The notes under the pieces: generated by a model
Database searches by the model: none
What the model saw: only the letters and a program-made list of their open reading frames with translations
Told to the model about the DNA's origin: nothing
Program-made: the position numbers and the translations under genes
Shown: one piece after another, positions 1 through 8,047 of the stretch
Layout: the number at the start of each line of letters is the position of its first letter
Numbering within the stretch: position 1 is the first letter of the stretch
Source of the DNA: Nocardioides sp.
GTDB lineage: Bacteria; Actinomycetota; Actinomycetes; Propionibacteriales; Nocardioidaceae
Direction: 5' to 3'
DNA length: 29,452 nucleotides
Assembly (NCBI GenBank): GCA_003519585.1
Contig: DOWL01000206.1
Coordinates: 1 to 29,452, forward strand

Positions 1-1
1 C

Positions 2-547
2 GACACCCTGGTCCAACGCGTCCTCGCACCCCACCTCGCTACGACGACAGGTCCCGCGGAGCTGCCGCTGGTGATCCACGTCGTCGTTCCCGACACCGTC
101 CTGCTCGGCGATGAGGACGGCAGTGGTGAGGTCGAGGGGTACGGCCCGGTGCCCGGTGACCTTCTCCGCGAGTGGATCGCTTCGCACGCCGAACAAGGCG
201 TAGCGGACTGGGTCACCCGCCTCTACCAGTCCAAGACTGGTGAGCTGGTGGCCATGGAGAAGGGCGGCCGCTACTTCAACGGCAAACTCGCCGAGTTCCT
301 CCGCCTCAGAGACCGACGCTGCCGCACCAAATGGTGTGGCGCACCGATCCGCCACCTCGACCACATCGAAGACCACGCCACCGGCGGACCGACGAGCGCG
401 GCCAACGGCCAAGCGACCTGCGAGGAATGCAACTACAACAAACAAGCCCTCGGCTGGACCGCCCAACCACGACCCGGCCCCGTCCACACCGTCGAAACCA
501 CCACACCCACCGGACACCGGTACGTCTCCCGAGCACCCACCGACTAG
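2..547 (+). CDS. HNH endonuclease-domain protein (DUF222/HNH type), 3' part
   Basis: The reading frame is open from base 2, so the 5' part lies outside the window; 181 residues are visible. The C-terminal third carries an HNH nuclease core: a Cys pair (CRTKWC), then HLDHIEDH with the catalytic-type His, then GG..s..N and CEECNYNKQ. This is the typical tail of the large actinobacterial DUF222/13E12-repeat family, whose members usually have a roughly 300-residue DUF222 domain before the HNH. These proteins are multicopy in many actinobacteria and their role is not settled; some may be homing or mobile-element nucleases. The HNH motif is seen directly. Membership of the DUF222 class is inferred from the arrangement because the N-terminal domain is not in view. 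Confidence 0.85.
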   Translation, partial: DTLVQRVLAPHLATTTGPAELPLVIHVVVPDTVLLGDEDGSGEVEGYGPVPGDLLREWIASHAEQGVADWVTRLYQSKTGELVAMEKGGRYFNGKLAEFLRLRDRRCRTKWCGAPIRHLDHIEDHATGGPTSAANGQATCEECNYNKQALGWTAQPRPGPVHTVETTTPTGHRYVSRAPTD

Positions 548-582
548 CTTCCTGCATGCGCAGGCAGGTATCCGGTCCCCGA

Positions 583-1146
583 CTAGTCCAGATCTGCAGG
601 CGGGGCGGACTTGCCGACCAAGTCGCGGAGAAGTGCGACGGTGGCGGTCCAGGTCGCGACCGTCTGCACTGTCTCGGGTACCCGCGCAGGGGGCGACTGG
701 TCACCCAGACCCCCAGTGAACAGCAGCCGATGCGGCACAGTCGTGAGGTGTTCAAGCACGTCCAGTCGGTCATCGACGAAGTGGGTGACTCCGAGGGCGG
801 CGCACACCGGACCTTTGTCCGACCTCGTGGTGACAAAGTGCAGGTGGTCGGGCGCGACCAGTGCTTCGCCGACGAAGCCGTTACGCGCAAGCCAGGCACG
901 GCTGAGCGCTTCGATCCTCGGCCCTGCCTTCGACACGATGTGGACCCGGCTGCCGAAGATGCCGACGAGCTCACGCACGGCGTCGGCAGCACCCGCCGTC
1001 GCGGGGGTCCCCATCGGCCTGGACCCGAAGAACGATGTGTCCGCGCCTCCGGCAGCCCGCGCGACCAAGACGCCTCCGACGTCCAGCCCGAGGATGGGCG
1101 GCGCGGACCTCCCGATCTCAGGGATCACTCGTAGCTCTGTCCACAC
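583..1146 (-). CDS. HAD-superfamily-like protein, atypical motif I
   Basis: This 187-residue protein has a HAD-like layout. Motif I is LDVGGV (Asp22), motif II a Ser/Lys (IVSK, about 72-73), motif III Lys111 in the SDKG segment, and motif IV DDR at 125-127. The nucleophile-type Asp22 is present, but the +2 residue, normally the Asp general acid (DxD), is Gly24, so ordinary phosphatase chemistry is doubtful. No cap domain is evident. It lies 32 bp downstream of an unrecognised gene on the same strand and probably shares its transcript. The start is GTG; a second GTG lies six codons in, at 1128, and neither has a convincing ribosome binding site. Function unknown; a binding or degenerate HAD protein is as likely as an enzyme. 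Confidence 0.72.
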   Translation of the reverse strand: MWTELRVIPEIGRSAPPILGLDVGGVLVARAAGGADTSFFGSRPMGTPATAGAADAVRELVGIFGSRVHIVSKAGPRIEALSRAWLARNGFVGEALVAPDHLHFVTTRSDKGPVCAALGVTHFVDDRLDVLEHLTTVPHRLLFTGGLGDQSPPARVPETVQTVATWTATVALLRDLVGKSAPPADLD

Positions 1147-1178
1147 CAGAGGAATTCACCGACCTGCTCCCACGTCAG

Positions 1179-1745
1179 CTAAGGTAACTCCACGACCGGG
1201 CGTTCGACGTCCTCTGCGGGAACCGACCGCATGCCATCGTCCGTCAACACTGCGACGTCACCGGGGACCAGGACCCGTCCGGTGTCGTCGCCCGGTTCCC
1301 AGCCCCCGAACGCGCCGACGACCCCGCACTCGACGTAGCCTCGCGGGCTCCAGTTGTAGTAGTAGTCGTCCGTCGCCCGCTTCGCCCCTGGGGGCCGGCC
1401 CACCGAGAGGCCGAAGCCGCGGAACTCATCGCTAGCCGCCCCACTCGCTTCGGCGTCCTCCATGTCGAGGACCTGACTCTTCAGCATGAGATCGACGCGC
1501 TCGGCGCCGGAGGCGGGCTGTCTAGCCAGGTCCTCGTCTCGCCACCGCGGGTCGATTGGGGGGACCTCGCCCACGAAGGCGGTCCTCAGGGCGGCGAGCA
1601 GGTCACCTGGGATGAGGCCCCGCTCGGAGAAGTGCGGGACGAACTCAACGTGTAGCGAGGACAGGAACTCTCGAAGGGTCCGAACGCTGTCCTCGTGCTC
1701 GGTGAGCAGCGCCGTGACAGCCAGGTACAAGTCCCGGTTGTCCAT
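1179..1745 (-). CDS. Hypothetical protein, not recognised
   Basis: This is a 188-residue soluble protein with no signal peptide or membrane segment. The N-terminal half is predicted mostly helical and acidic. The C-terminal half is rich in Gly, Tyr and Val and includes DDYYYNWSPRGYVECG followed by GAFGGWEPGDD. That half looks beta-rich and is the most distinctive part. I chose the ATG at 1745, which opens the sequence MDNRDLYLAV. The frame is open further upstream, but that extension is Arg/Ser/Cys-rich and antisense-like, and it overlaps the neighbouring small gene. The HAD-like gene follows 32 bp downstream on the same strand. I do not recognise a family and assign no function. Confidence 0.65.
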   Translation of the reverse strand: MDNRDLYLAVTALLTEHEDSVRTLREFLSSLHVEFVPHFSERGLIPGDLLAALRTAFVGEVPPIDPRWRDEDLARQPASGAERVDLMLKSQVLDMEDAEASGAASDEFRGFGLSVGRPPGAKRATDDYYYNWSPRGYVECGVVGAFGGWEPGDDTGRVLVPGDVAVLTDDGMRSVPAEDVERPVVELP

Positions 1746-1818
1746 GAACCCATACTTCACCGCTCCCCGGCAGCAAGCCCGCCGCAGAGCGCAAGATCCG
1801 GCTTGGCGGAATGACGCC

Positions 1819-2001
1819 CTAGCGAGCCGGCTCGTGCTCCGGCGCCTGCAGGGCTTCGGCCTCGTCCGCGCTCTCCTGACGGCGGCGTACGGCGATGACG
1901 GCGCCCAGCACCAGGAACGGGCCGAAGGCCAGCACCAGGGTGAGCACCTTCTCGACCGGGTGCAGGGCACCGAGGTGCAGCGCGATGAGGTCCAAGCTCA
2001 T
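1819..2001 (-). CDS. Small single-pass membrane protein
   Basis: This 60-residue protein has a short N-terminus (MSLDLIALHLGALHP), one hydrophobic helix at about residues 18-38 (VLTLVLAFGPFLVLGAVIAV), then RRR and an acidic, Glu/Ala-rich tail. That pattern is positive-inside with a cytoplasmic tail. Tiny proteins of this shape are common in actinobacteria and mostly uncharacterised. The ATG at 2001 is clear. It lies 77 bp downstream of pruA on the same strand, so it may be the last gene of that transcript. An overlapping frame (1757-2017) gives a low-complexity Arg/Gly/Pro product and is judged a shadow. Confidence 0.65.
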   Translation of the reverse strand: MSLDLIALHLGALHPVEKVLTLVLAFGPFLVLGAVIAVRRRQESADEAEALQAPEHEPAR

Positions 2002-2078
2002 GCTCGCAGTCTGTCACCGACCCCGGTCGGCCGACAGGGCAGGCTCAGGGATGCCTTAACTCGGCCACCCGATGGGGC

Positions 2079-3707
2079 TCAGCCCATGTAGGGGTAGCGG
2101 TAGTCGGTGGGCGGGACCAGGGTCTCCTTGATCGACCGCGGCGAGGTCCAGCGGAGCAGGTTGATCGCCGCGCCGGCCTTGTCGTTGGTGCCCGACGCCC
2201 GGCCGCCACCGAACGGCTGCTGCCCGACCACCGCACCGGTGGGCTTGTCGTTGATGTAGAAGTTGCCGGCCGCGAACCGCAGCTCCTCCTGCGCCCACGC
2301 GATCGCGCGCCGGTCGCGGGCGATGATCGAGCCGGTCAGCGCGTACGGCGCGATGCCCTCGAGCTGGCGACCGACCTTCTCGAAGTCGCCGTCGTCGTAG
2401 ACGTGGACGACCAGGATCGGGCCGAAGTACTCGGTGGTGAACATCGCATCGGTCGGGTCGGTCGAGACCACGACCGTTGGGCGCACGAACCAACCCACCT
2501 TGTCATCGGTCTGGCCACCGACGACCACGTCGAGCTTGGCCTGCCGCTTGGCCCGGGCGATAGCGGCCTTGTGCTTGGCGAAGGCCCGCTCGTCGATGAC
2601 CGCGCCCATGAAGTTGGAGAAGTCGGTGACATCGCCCATCGAGATCGCCTCGACCTCGGCCAGGAAGGAGTCCTTCATCTTGTTCCAGACCGACCGGGCG
2701 ACGTACGCGCGCGAGGCGGCCGAGCACTTCTGGCCCTGGAACTCGAAGGCACCCCGGATCAGCGCAGTGCGGACCACCGCCGGATCGGCCGTGGGGTGGG
2801 CGAGCACGAAGTCCTTGCCACCGGTCTCCCCCACGATCCGCGGGTAGGAGCGGTAGCTCTCGATGTTCTCCCCGACCGTGCGCCACAGGTGCTGGAAGGT
2901 CGGGGTGGAGCCGGTGAAGTGGATACCGGCCAGGTCGGGATGCGCGAGGGTGACCTTCGAGACGTCGATGCCGTCGCCGGGGAGCATGTTGATGACGCCC
3001 GGCGGAAGGCCGGCCTCCTCGAGCAGCTCCATGGTCAGCGACGCCGCAAGCTGCTGGGTCGGCGAGGGCTTCCAGACCACCGTGTTGCCCATCAGCGCGG
3101 GGGCGGTGGGCAGGTTGCCGGCGATCGCGGTGAAGTTGAACGGCGTGATCGCGTAGACGAACCCCTCGAGCGGCCGGTGATCGGTGCGGTTCCAGATGCC
3201 GGGGCTGTTCGCGATCGGCTGGTCGGTGAGGATCTGCTTGGCGTAGTGGACGTTGTAGCGCCAGAAATCGATCAGCTCGCACGCGCTGTCGATCTCGGCC
3301 TGGAACGCCGTCTTCGACTGCCCCAGCATCGTGGCCGCGTTGATCCGCTGCCGCCACGGACCGGCCAGCAGGTCGGCGGCCTTGAGGAGGATCGCGCACC
3401 GGTCGTCCATGTCCATCGACCGCCAGTCATGCGCCGCGTCGCCGGCCGCCTTCACCGCGGCGCGCGCGTCGGCCTGGGTCGCCCCCTTCGCCCGGCCCAG
3501 GACGTGCTGGTGGTCGTGGGGCTGGACCACCGCGAACTCCGGACCGCCGAGGTTCTTCCAGCGGCCACCGACATAGCCACGCAGGTTCTTCTCGCGGCGC
3601 TCCAGCTTCTCGATCTCGACCAGCAGGGCCTCCCGTTCGGGGCTGCCGGGCGCGTAGGTCAGGTTCGGCTCGTTCGTGGGAGCCGGAGGGAACGTGATGG
3701 CGTCCAT
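2079..3707 (-). CDS. pruA: L-glutamate gamma-semialdehyde dehydrogenase (1-pyrroline-5-carboxylate dehydrogenase)
   Basis: This enzyme oxidises glutamate-gamma-semialdehyde (from 1-pyrroline-5-carboxylate) to glutamate with NAD+, the second step of proline catabolism. The 542-residue length fits the stand-alone type. Visible aldehyde dehydrogenase motifs are the ITPFNF segment (about 187-192), FTGS (264-267), the catalytic Glu294 in GETGGKD, and the catalytic Cys328 in FQGQKCSAASR. The C-terminus has the PFGGGRASGTNDKAG substrate-loop signature. The ATG at 3707 fits known N-termini. No proline dehydrogenase (putA/prodh) gene is in the window, so the first step must be encoded elsewhere. Its 22-bp gap from the small gene upstream suggests cotranscription. 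Confidence 0.95.
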   Translation of the reverse strand: MDAITFPPAPTNEPNLTYAPGSPEREALLVEIEKLERREKNLRGYVGGRWKNLGGPEFAVVQPHDHQHVLGRAKGATQADARAAVKAAGDAAHDWRSMDMDDRCAILLKAADLLAGPWRQRINAATMLGQSKTAFQAEIDSACELIDFWRYNVHYAKQILTDQPIANSPGIWNRTDHRPLEGFVYAITPFNFTAIAGNLPTAPALMGNTVVWKPSPTQQLAASLTMELLEEAGLPPGVINMLPGDGIDVSKVTLAHPDLAGIHFTGSTPTFQHLWRTVGENIESYRSYPRIVGETGGKDFVLAHPTADPAVVRTALIRGAFEFQGQKCSAASRAYVARSVWNKMKDSFLAEVEAISMGDVTDFSNFMGAVIDERAFAKHKAAIARAKRQAKLDVVVGGQTDDKVGWFVRPTVVVSTDPTDAMFTTEYFGPILVVHVYDDGDFEKVGRQLEGIAPYALTGSIIARDRRAIAWAQEELRFAAGNFYINDKPTGAVVGQQPFGGGRASGTNDKAGAAINLLRWTSPRSIKETLVPPTDYRYPYMG

Positions 3708-3729
3708 GCCGCCAACCTAGCCGTGACCC

Positions 3730-4068
3730 TCAGGACGACAACAAGTCGTCGATCTCCTGGGTGGCGTACCAGCCCAGGTCGTCTTCCGCGTCGGCGTCGG
3801 CCGGGCGGTCCTCGGGGTCGGCGTGGACGGCGACCACGTCGCGCAGGGGTACGTCGCCGTCGGGGTCGTCCACGTCGGCGACGACCACCACCCGCCGACC
3901 CGGGCCGTCGAGCAGTGCCGCCGCGTCGACCGCGGCGGCGACCAGCGCGGCGTACTCCTGCTCCTCGCCGTCACCGTCGGCGACGTACCGCTCTGCCGTG
4001 GCCGGCAGCGACCCGTCGTCGCGCAACCGGGCCAGGCCGGCGAGCGTGGTGGGGAGGTAGATCCTCAC
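3730..4068 (-). CDS. Small acidic conserved actinobacterial protein (DUF6912-like)
   Basis: This is a 112-residue, strongly acidic protein beginning (M)RIYLPTTLAGLARLRDDG. It has a central VVVVADVDD strand and ends WYATQEIDDLLSS. The start and tail resemble a small conserved actinobacterial family I recall as DUF6912; function is unknown. I chose the GTG at 4068, because it places RIYLP at the N-terminus and lies 7 bp after the acyltransferase stop codon. The earlier in-frame start would overlap that gene and add a basic, low-complexity extension. No catalytic motif or membrane segment is seen. It sits between the WS/DGAT gene and pruA in one close-spaced run. Confidence 0.75.
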   Translation of the reverse strand: MRIYLPTTLAGLARLRDDGSLPATAERYVADGDGEEQEYAALVAAAVDAAALLDGPGRRVVVVADVDDPDGDVPLRDVVAVHADPEDRPADADAEDDLGWYATQEIDDLLSS

Positions 4069-4075
4069 GGTCGGC

Positions 4076-5545
4076 TCACGGCTTGGGGACGGCCTTCTTG
4101 CGGCGGCCACGCGGGATCTTGGGGCGGCCCCCGGTGGCGGTGTCGAGCAGTTCGGCCAGCGCCTCGGTCACGCACTGGCCGAGGACGTCGACATCGGGCA
4201 CGAGGTCGCGGTCGGCGGTGATGCCGTAGAAGACCGCTCCGTCGTACGACGTCACGCCGATCGCGAGGGCGTGCTGCGGCAGCAGCGGTGGGATCGGGAA
4301 GGTGCGCACCATCCGCGCACCGGCGGCGTAGAGCGGCGACTGCGGCCCGGGCACGTTGGTGATCGAGATCTGGAAGTCGCGCCTCACCTCGGCGGCGGCC
4401 ACCCGCGAGCCGATCGCGTGGAAGGTGGTCGGCGCGAACCCCGCGATCCCGGCCAGCCGGTTGGCCGCGACCGCCCGGCCCGTCTCCTTGTGCGCCTGGA
4501 AGGAGTAGGAGACCTGGTGGAGGCGCACCACGGGGCTCGCCTCGGCGGTCGGCAGCGTGACGAAGTGCGGCGCGATCTGGCTGCCGAGGGAGGTCGCTTC
4601 CAGTTCGCGGTCGATGACCGAGACCGGCACCACCGCCTGGATCTGGCGCAGCCCGCCCATCGACTCCGAGCGGGTCATCAGCCACGCGCGCAGCCCGCCG
4701 GTCACCGTGGCCAGGATGACGTCGTTGACGGTGCCACCGTGGGCGTCGCGGATCGTCCGGTAGTCGTCGAGCCGCGTCTCCACGCCCACGATGCGCCGTT
4801 GCTGGGACAACTCGCCGGTCAAGGCGTTGCCCCGGTCGGGGCGGCGTCCGGCCAGCCCGGCGACCACCCGGCCGGCGCCCGCGGCGAACCGGTCGGCGGT
4901 GCGCAGCACCGAACCCACCGCGTGCTGGGCCGTGTCGAGCGCGACGCCGCGCTCGGTGATCAGGTCGTGGAGGGCACTGGCCACCAACCCGGCCGGCGAC
5001 GGGTGCCGGTGCGGATGCCACTCGTCGTTGCCCAGGAGTTGTACGTCGGGATCCTTGTCGAGCAGCACCTGCCCTAGGTCGACGGTCTCCACACCGTCGA
5101 CCAGCGCCTGGTGGGTCTTGTAGAGCAGCGCGACCCGGCCGTCGGCCAGCCCCTCGACGAAGTAGATCTCCCAGAGCGGTCTGCTCCGGTCGAGGGGTCG
5201 GGAGACGATGCGGGACACGAGCTCGCGCAGCTGCTCGGTGCTGCCCGGCCGCGGCAGGGCGGAGCGGCGTACATGGTAGCCGATGTCGAAGTGGTCGTCG
5301 TCGACCCAGACCGGGTTGGCGAGGTGGCCCGGCACCTCCTGCACCCGCTGGCGGTAGCGCGGCACGAAGGGGATCCGGTCGAGGATCAGCGCGACGAAGC
5401 GGTCGTAGTCGAAACCCCCTCCGGGACCGGACGGGTCGCCCGGATCGAAGACCTCCACCGTCGCGTTGTGGCACGGCGCAGTCGGCGTCTCGTTCTCGAG
5501 GAACGCGAGGTCGCGTGATCGCACCCGGTCGTTCACCGCGCGCAC
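4076..5545 (-). CDS. Wax ester synthase/diacylglycerol acyltransferase (WS/DGAT) family protein, catalytic His replaced by Gln
   Basis: The WS/DGAT family transfers acyl groups from acyl-CoA to diacylglycerol or fatty alcohol, making triacylglycerol or wax ester storage lipids in actinobacteria. The 489-residue length is normal. Landmarks seen are SRPLWEIYFVEGL (about 121-133), HQALVDG (145-151), NDVILATVTGGLRAW in the middle, and VVPVSVIDRE followed by SLGSQIAPHFVTLP near 300-330. The family active site is HHxxxDG, in which the second His is the HxxxD catalytic base. Here that position is Gln146 (codon CAG), while His145 and Asp150 are kept. The rest looks intact, so this may be an altered or non-enzymatic paralogue. 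It probably heads a transcript through the small gene and pruA. Confidence 0.88.
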   Translation of the reverse strand: MRAVNDRVRSRDLAFLENETPTAPCHNATVEVFDPGDPSGPGGGFDYDRFVALILDRIPFVPRYRQRVQEVPGHLANPVWVDDDHFDIGYHVRRSALPRPGSTEQLRELVSRIVSRPLDRSRPLWEIYFVEGLADGRVALLYKTHQALVDGVETVDLGQVLLDKDPDVQLLGNDEWHPHRHPSPAGLVASALHDLITERGVALDTAQHAVGSVLRTADRFAAGAGRVVAGLAGRRPDRGNALTGELSQQRRIVGVETRLDDYRTIRDAHGGTVNDVILATVTGGLRAWLMTRSESMGGLRQIQAVVPVSVIDRELEATSLGSQIAPHFVTLPTAEASPVVRLHQVSYSFQAHKETGRAVAANRLAGIAGFAPTTFHAIGSRVAAAEVRRDFQISITNVPGPQSPLYAAGARMVRTFPIPPLLPQHALAIGVTSYDGAVFYGITADRDLVPDVDVLGQCVTEALAELLDTATGGRPKIPRGRRKKAVPKP

Positions 5546-5655
5546 CCCCGATCCTCGTGTTTGGCCGTCATGGGATTCTTACAGAGGTCTCAGGACGCCC
5601 CTGCGATCAGTCACGATCATGGGTCACCGGACTCCGGTCCACCCAGCCACTCACC

Positions 5656-5661
5656 AGGAGG
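5656..5661 (+). promoter_or_regulatory. Shine-Dalgarno of the cupredoxin-like lipoprotein gene
   Basis: AGGAGG lies 10 nt before the ATG at 5672. It fixes that start over the earlier in-frame ATGs at 5561 and 5570, which would place the signal peptide inside the protein. Confidence 0.7.
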
Positions 5662-5671
5662 TCGGTCCCTG

Positions 5672-6046
5672 ATGCGTCATGCGCTCGTGGTCCTCGCCCT
5701 GGTCGTCTCCGTCACCGGCCTCGCGGGCTGCGGCGACGACGACTCGTCCGCTGCCTCAGGGGGCAGCGACAAGGAGCTGCCCACCAAGACCATCGACGTC
5801 ACCTTCGAGGGCGACGACGTCACCCCCAACGGCGACCGGGTCGAGGTGGAGGTCGGTCAGCCGATCGAGTTCGTGGTCAAGGCCGACACCGAGGGCGAGA
5901 TCCACGTGCACTCCGACCCCGAGCACGAGTTCGAGTACGGCGCCGGCACCACCACGCTGACGCCGTTCACGATCGACAAGCCCGGCATCGTCGAGGTGGA
6001 GTCGCACCAGCTCGAGAAGACCATCGTCCAGCTCGAAGTGAAGTAA
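5672..6046 (+). CDS. Cupredoxin-like lipoprotein
   Basis: This 124-residue protein has a lipoprotein signal peptide with an LAGC lipobox (Cys20), then an Asp/Ser-rich linker and one small beta domain of about 80 residues. The domain resembles cupredoxin-fold proteins: IDVTFEGDDVTPNG, EVEVGQPIEFVVKAD, then EIHVHSDPEHEFEYG, and a final PGIVEVESHQL segment. There are clustered His residues (HVH, PEH, SHQ), but no Cys after the lipobox, so a classical type-1 copper site is not possible. It could bind metal in another way. It lies 9 bp before a large membrane protein gene, and the two probably work together at the outer face of the membrane. Confidence 0.8.
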   Translation: MRHALVVLALVVSVTGLAGCGDDDSSAASGGSDKELPTKTIDVTFEGDDVTPNGDRVEVEVGQPIEFVVKADTEGEIHVHSDPEHEFEYGAGTTTLTPFTIDKPGIVEVESHQLEKTIVQLEVK

Positions 6047-6055
6047 CCCGTCCTC

Positions 6056-7405
6056 GTGGACCCGGTCTCCCCGTCCTGGGGCGAACTGTTCGCGCACGGG
6101 ATCGGCGGTCAGAAGGACCTGCCGATCCCGCTCGAACTGACCATCGCCGGCGCGGTCGCGGCACTGACCGTGAGCTTCACGGTGCTGGCGATCGCCTGGC
6201 GCACCCCGCGGTACGACGAGACCAACGGACGCCCTGCGCCCCCGCGGCTCGTGACCCTGGTCGGGTCGCGGCCGTGGTTCTACGCGCTCCGCACGCTCGG
6301 CATGCTCGCCTTCGCCTACACCGCGATGGTGGCGGTGGCCGGCGAGGACAGCCTGATCAACCCGCTGTTCGGCATCTTCTACGTCCTGTTGTGGGTCGGC
6401 TTCGTCCCGGTGTCGCTGCTGTTCGGGCCGGCGTACAAGGCGATCAGCCCGGTGCGCACCATCAACGCCGGCTTCGCCCGGCTCACCGGCAGCGACCCCG
6501 AGCGCGGCGTCTTCGAGTACCCCGCCTGGCTCGGCCACTGGCCGGCGGCGATCGGCCTCTACGCGTTCGTGTGGATGGAGCTGGTCTACCCCTTCGCGAC
6601 CGAGCTGGGGCCGGTCCGGCTCTGGCTGGCGATCTACGTCGCGGCGATGCTGGTCGGCGGCACCCTGTTCGGCAACCGCTTCTACGAGATGGGCGACCCC
6701 TTCGAGGTCTTCTCCACGCTGGTCGCCCGGATGTCGATCTGGGGCCGACGCGGCGACGAGCTGGTGATCCGCAGCCCGCTGGCCAACCTGGCGAACACTC
6801 CCGTACGGCCGGGACTGGTGGCCGTCGTCGCCGTCCTGTTCGGCAGCACCGCGTTCGACTCCTTCAAGGACTCCATTCGCTGGGTGAAGTTCATCCAGGG
6901 TGACTACGTCCAGGACCACGACCTCGGGCTGCTGTTCGGCAACCTCGGCCTGCTGAGCTTCGTGCTCATGGTGGCCGTGGTCTTCACGGTCGGCACCATG
7001 CTCACCGGCGTCGGCCCCGAGATGCGACGCCGCGACCTGCCCGGACAGTTCGCGCACTCCATCGTGCCGATCGTCATCGGCTACGTCATCGCGCACTACC
7101 TGACCTACCTGCTCGAGGTCGGCCAGCAGACGATCATCTACATGAGCGACCCCTTCAGCAACGGGTCCAACTGGTTCGGCACCGCCAACTGGACGGTGTC
7201 CTACTACTTCTCCCTCCATCCGAGTCTGCTCGCGGTCATCAAGGTGCTCGCGGTGGTCACCGGCCATGTCGTCGGCGTGATCGCCGCCCACGACCGCGCC
7301 ATCCAGCTCCTGCCCAAGAAGCACCAGCTCACCGGCCAACTCCCCCTGCTCGTGGTGATGATCTGCTTCACCGCCGGTGGGCTCTACCTGCTGTTCGCGG
7401 CGTAG
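6056..7405 (+). CDS. Polytopic membrane protein, partner of the cupredoxin-like lipoprotein
   Basis: This 449-residue protein has about ten hydrophobic segments, near 28-48, 74-94, 103-123, 160-180, 187-207, 254-270, 296-316, 336-356, 385-407 and 424-446. It starts with GTG. Polar residues in or near membrane helices include the N-terminal AHGIGG, LGHWP, VIAHYLTYL, and VVTGHVVGVIAAHDRA near 399-404. They look like candidate metal or substrate ligands. I recall similar actinobacterial proteins, some loosely labelled fenitrothion hydrolase after a Burkholderia membrane protein, but I would not carry that function over. The 9-bp gap from the lipoprotein gene indicates one operon. Function unknown; a metal- or redox-related transport role is inference. 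Confidence 0.82.
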   Translation: MDPVSPSWGELFAHGIGGQKDLPIPLELTIAGAVAALTVSFTVLAIAWRTPRYDETNGRPAPPRLVTLVGSRPWFYALRTLGMLAFAYTAMVAVAGEDSLINPLFGIFYVLLWVGFVPVSLLFGPAYKAISPVRTINAGFARLTGSDPERGVFEYPAWLGHWPAAIGLYAFVWMELVYPFATELGPVRLWLAIYVAAMLVGGTLFGNRFYEMGDPFEVFSTLVARMSIWGRRGDELVIRSPLANLANTPVRPGLVAVVAVLFGSTAFDSFKDSIRWVKFIQGDYVQDHDLGLLFGNLGLLSFVLMVAVVFTVGTMLTGVGPEMRRRDLPGQFAHSIVPIVIGYVIAHYLTYLLEVGQQTIIYMSDPFSNGSNWFGTANWTVSYYFSLHPSLLAVIKVLAVVTGHVVGVIAAHDRAIQLLPKKHQLTGQLPLLVVMICFTAGGLYLLFAA

Positions 7406-7411
7406 ATCTCT

Positions 7412-7417
7412 TACGCT
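7412..7417 (+). promoter_or_regulatory. Candidate -10 box, leaderless start of the LysE-type gene
   Basis: TACGCT ends 6 nt before the GTG at 7424. Transcription would therefore begin at or next to the start codon, giving a leaderless mRNA. No Shine-Dalgarno is seen. Confidence 0.4.
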
Positions 7418-7423
7418 GCGGGG

Positions 7424-8047
7424 GTGCCCGCCCACCTGCTCGCCTTCGCCGGCCTGTGCGCCGTCCTCGTGGCCATCCCCGGACCAGCGGTGGTGCTGGT
7501 GATGAAGAGTGCCGTCGCGCGGGGCCGGCGTACGGCGCTGGTCACCGCGGCCGGCGTCTTCGTGGCCGACCTGATCTGGGTGCTGGCATCGGTCGTGGGG
7601 CTGACCGCACTGCTGGTGTCCTCCCAGACCGCGTTCGAAGTACTGAGGTACGCCGGCGCGGCGTACCTGCTCTACCTCGGGGTGCGGTTGCTGCTGACCC
7701 GCGACGTGGACTCGCTGCGCGGCTCGGTCACGCTGCCGAGCGTGACCTGGCGACGGGCGTTCACCGAGGGGCTGCTGTGCGACCTGTCGAACCCCAAGAC
7801 GCTGATCGTCTTCGCGAGCGTCATCCCGCAATTCCTCGCGGTCGGATCGAGCGGCCCGCTCGACGCGCTGGTGCTGGGCGTGGTGTTCGCCGTGCTGGGC
7901 TTCGGGTCGCTGCTGATCTACTCGGTCGTCTTCGGCGCGGCCCGCGGACTGGTGTCGCAGGCCCGGGTGTTCCGGGCCGTCATGCGCGGAGGCGGGGCGC
8001 TGCTCGCCGCCTTCGGCGTGGCGTTGGTCGTCGAGCAGCCGTCCTGA
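7424..8047 (+). CDS. LysE/RhtB-family amino-acid exporter
   Basis: This 207-residue membrane protein has five to six hydrophobic helices. It shows the family's N-terminal signature IPGPAVVLVMKSAVARGRR (about 19-37), GVFVADLIWVLASVVGL, YAGAAYLLYLGVRLL and NPKTLIVFASVIPQF (about 123-137). LysE/RhtB proteins export amino acids such as lysine, threonine or homoserine lactone by proton antiport; the substrate cannot be read from sequence. The GTG at 7424 follows a TACGCT box and fits a leaderless start. Its 3' end overlaps the convergent ATPase gene by 68 bp. Confidence 0.9.
   Translation: MPAHLLAFAGLCAVLVAIPGPAVVLVMKSAVARGRRTALVTAAGVFVADLIWVLASVVGLTALLVSSQTAFEVLRYAGAAYLLYLGVRLLLTRDVDSLRGSVTLPSVTWRRAFTEGLLCDLSNPKTLIVFASVIPQFLAVGSSGPLDALVLGVVFAVLGFGSLLIYSVVFGAARGLVSQARVFRAVMRGGGALLAAFGVALVVEQPS

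Noticed and set aside
1746..1970. N-terminal extension of the unrecognised gene at 1179-1745
   Set aside because: It is Arg/Cys/Ser-rich, overlaps the better-supported 60-residue membrane protein gene, and has no start signal.
2403..4229. 608-codon open frame on the plus strand
   Set aside because: It is antisense to pruA and neighbouring genes, with a Gly/Arg/Asp/Val-rich composition and no family motif. Long open antisense frames are expected at this GC content.
5598..5620. Two CGATCA direct repeats upstream of the lipoprotein gene
   Set aside because: The repeat is only six bases and common at this composition; there is no further support for an operator.
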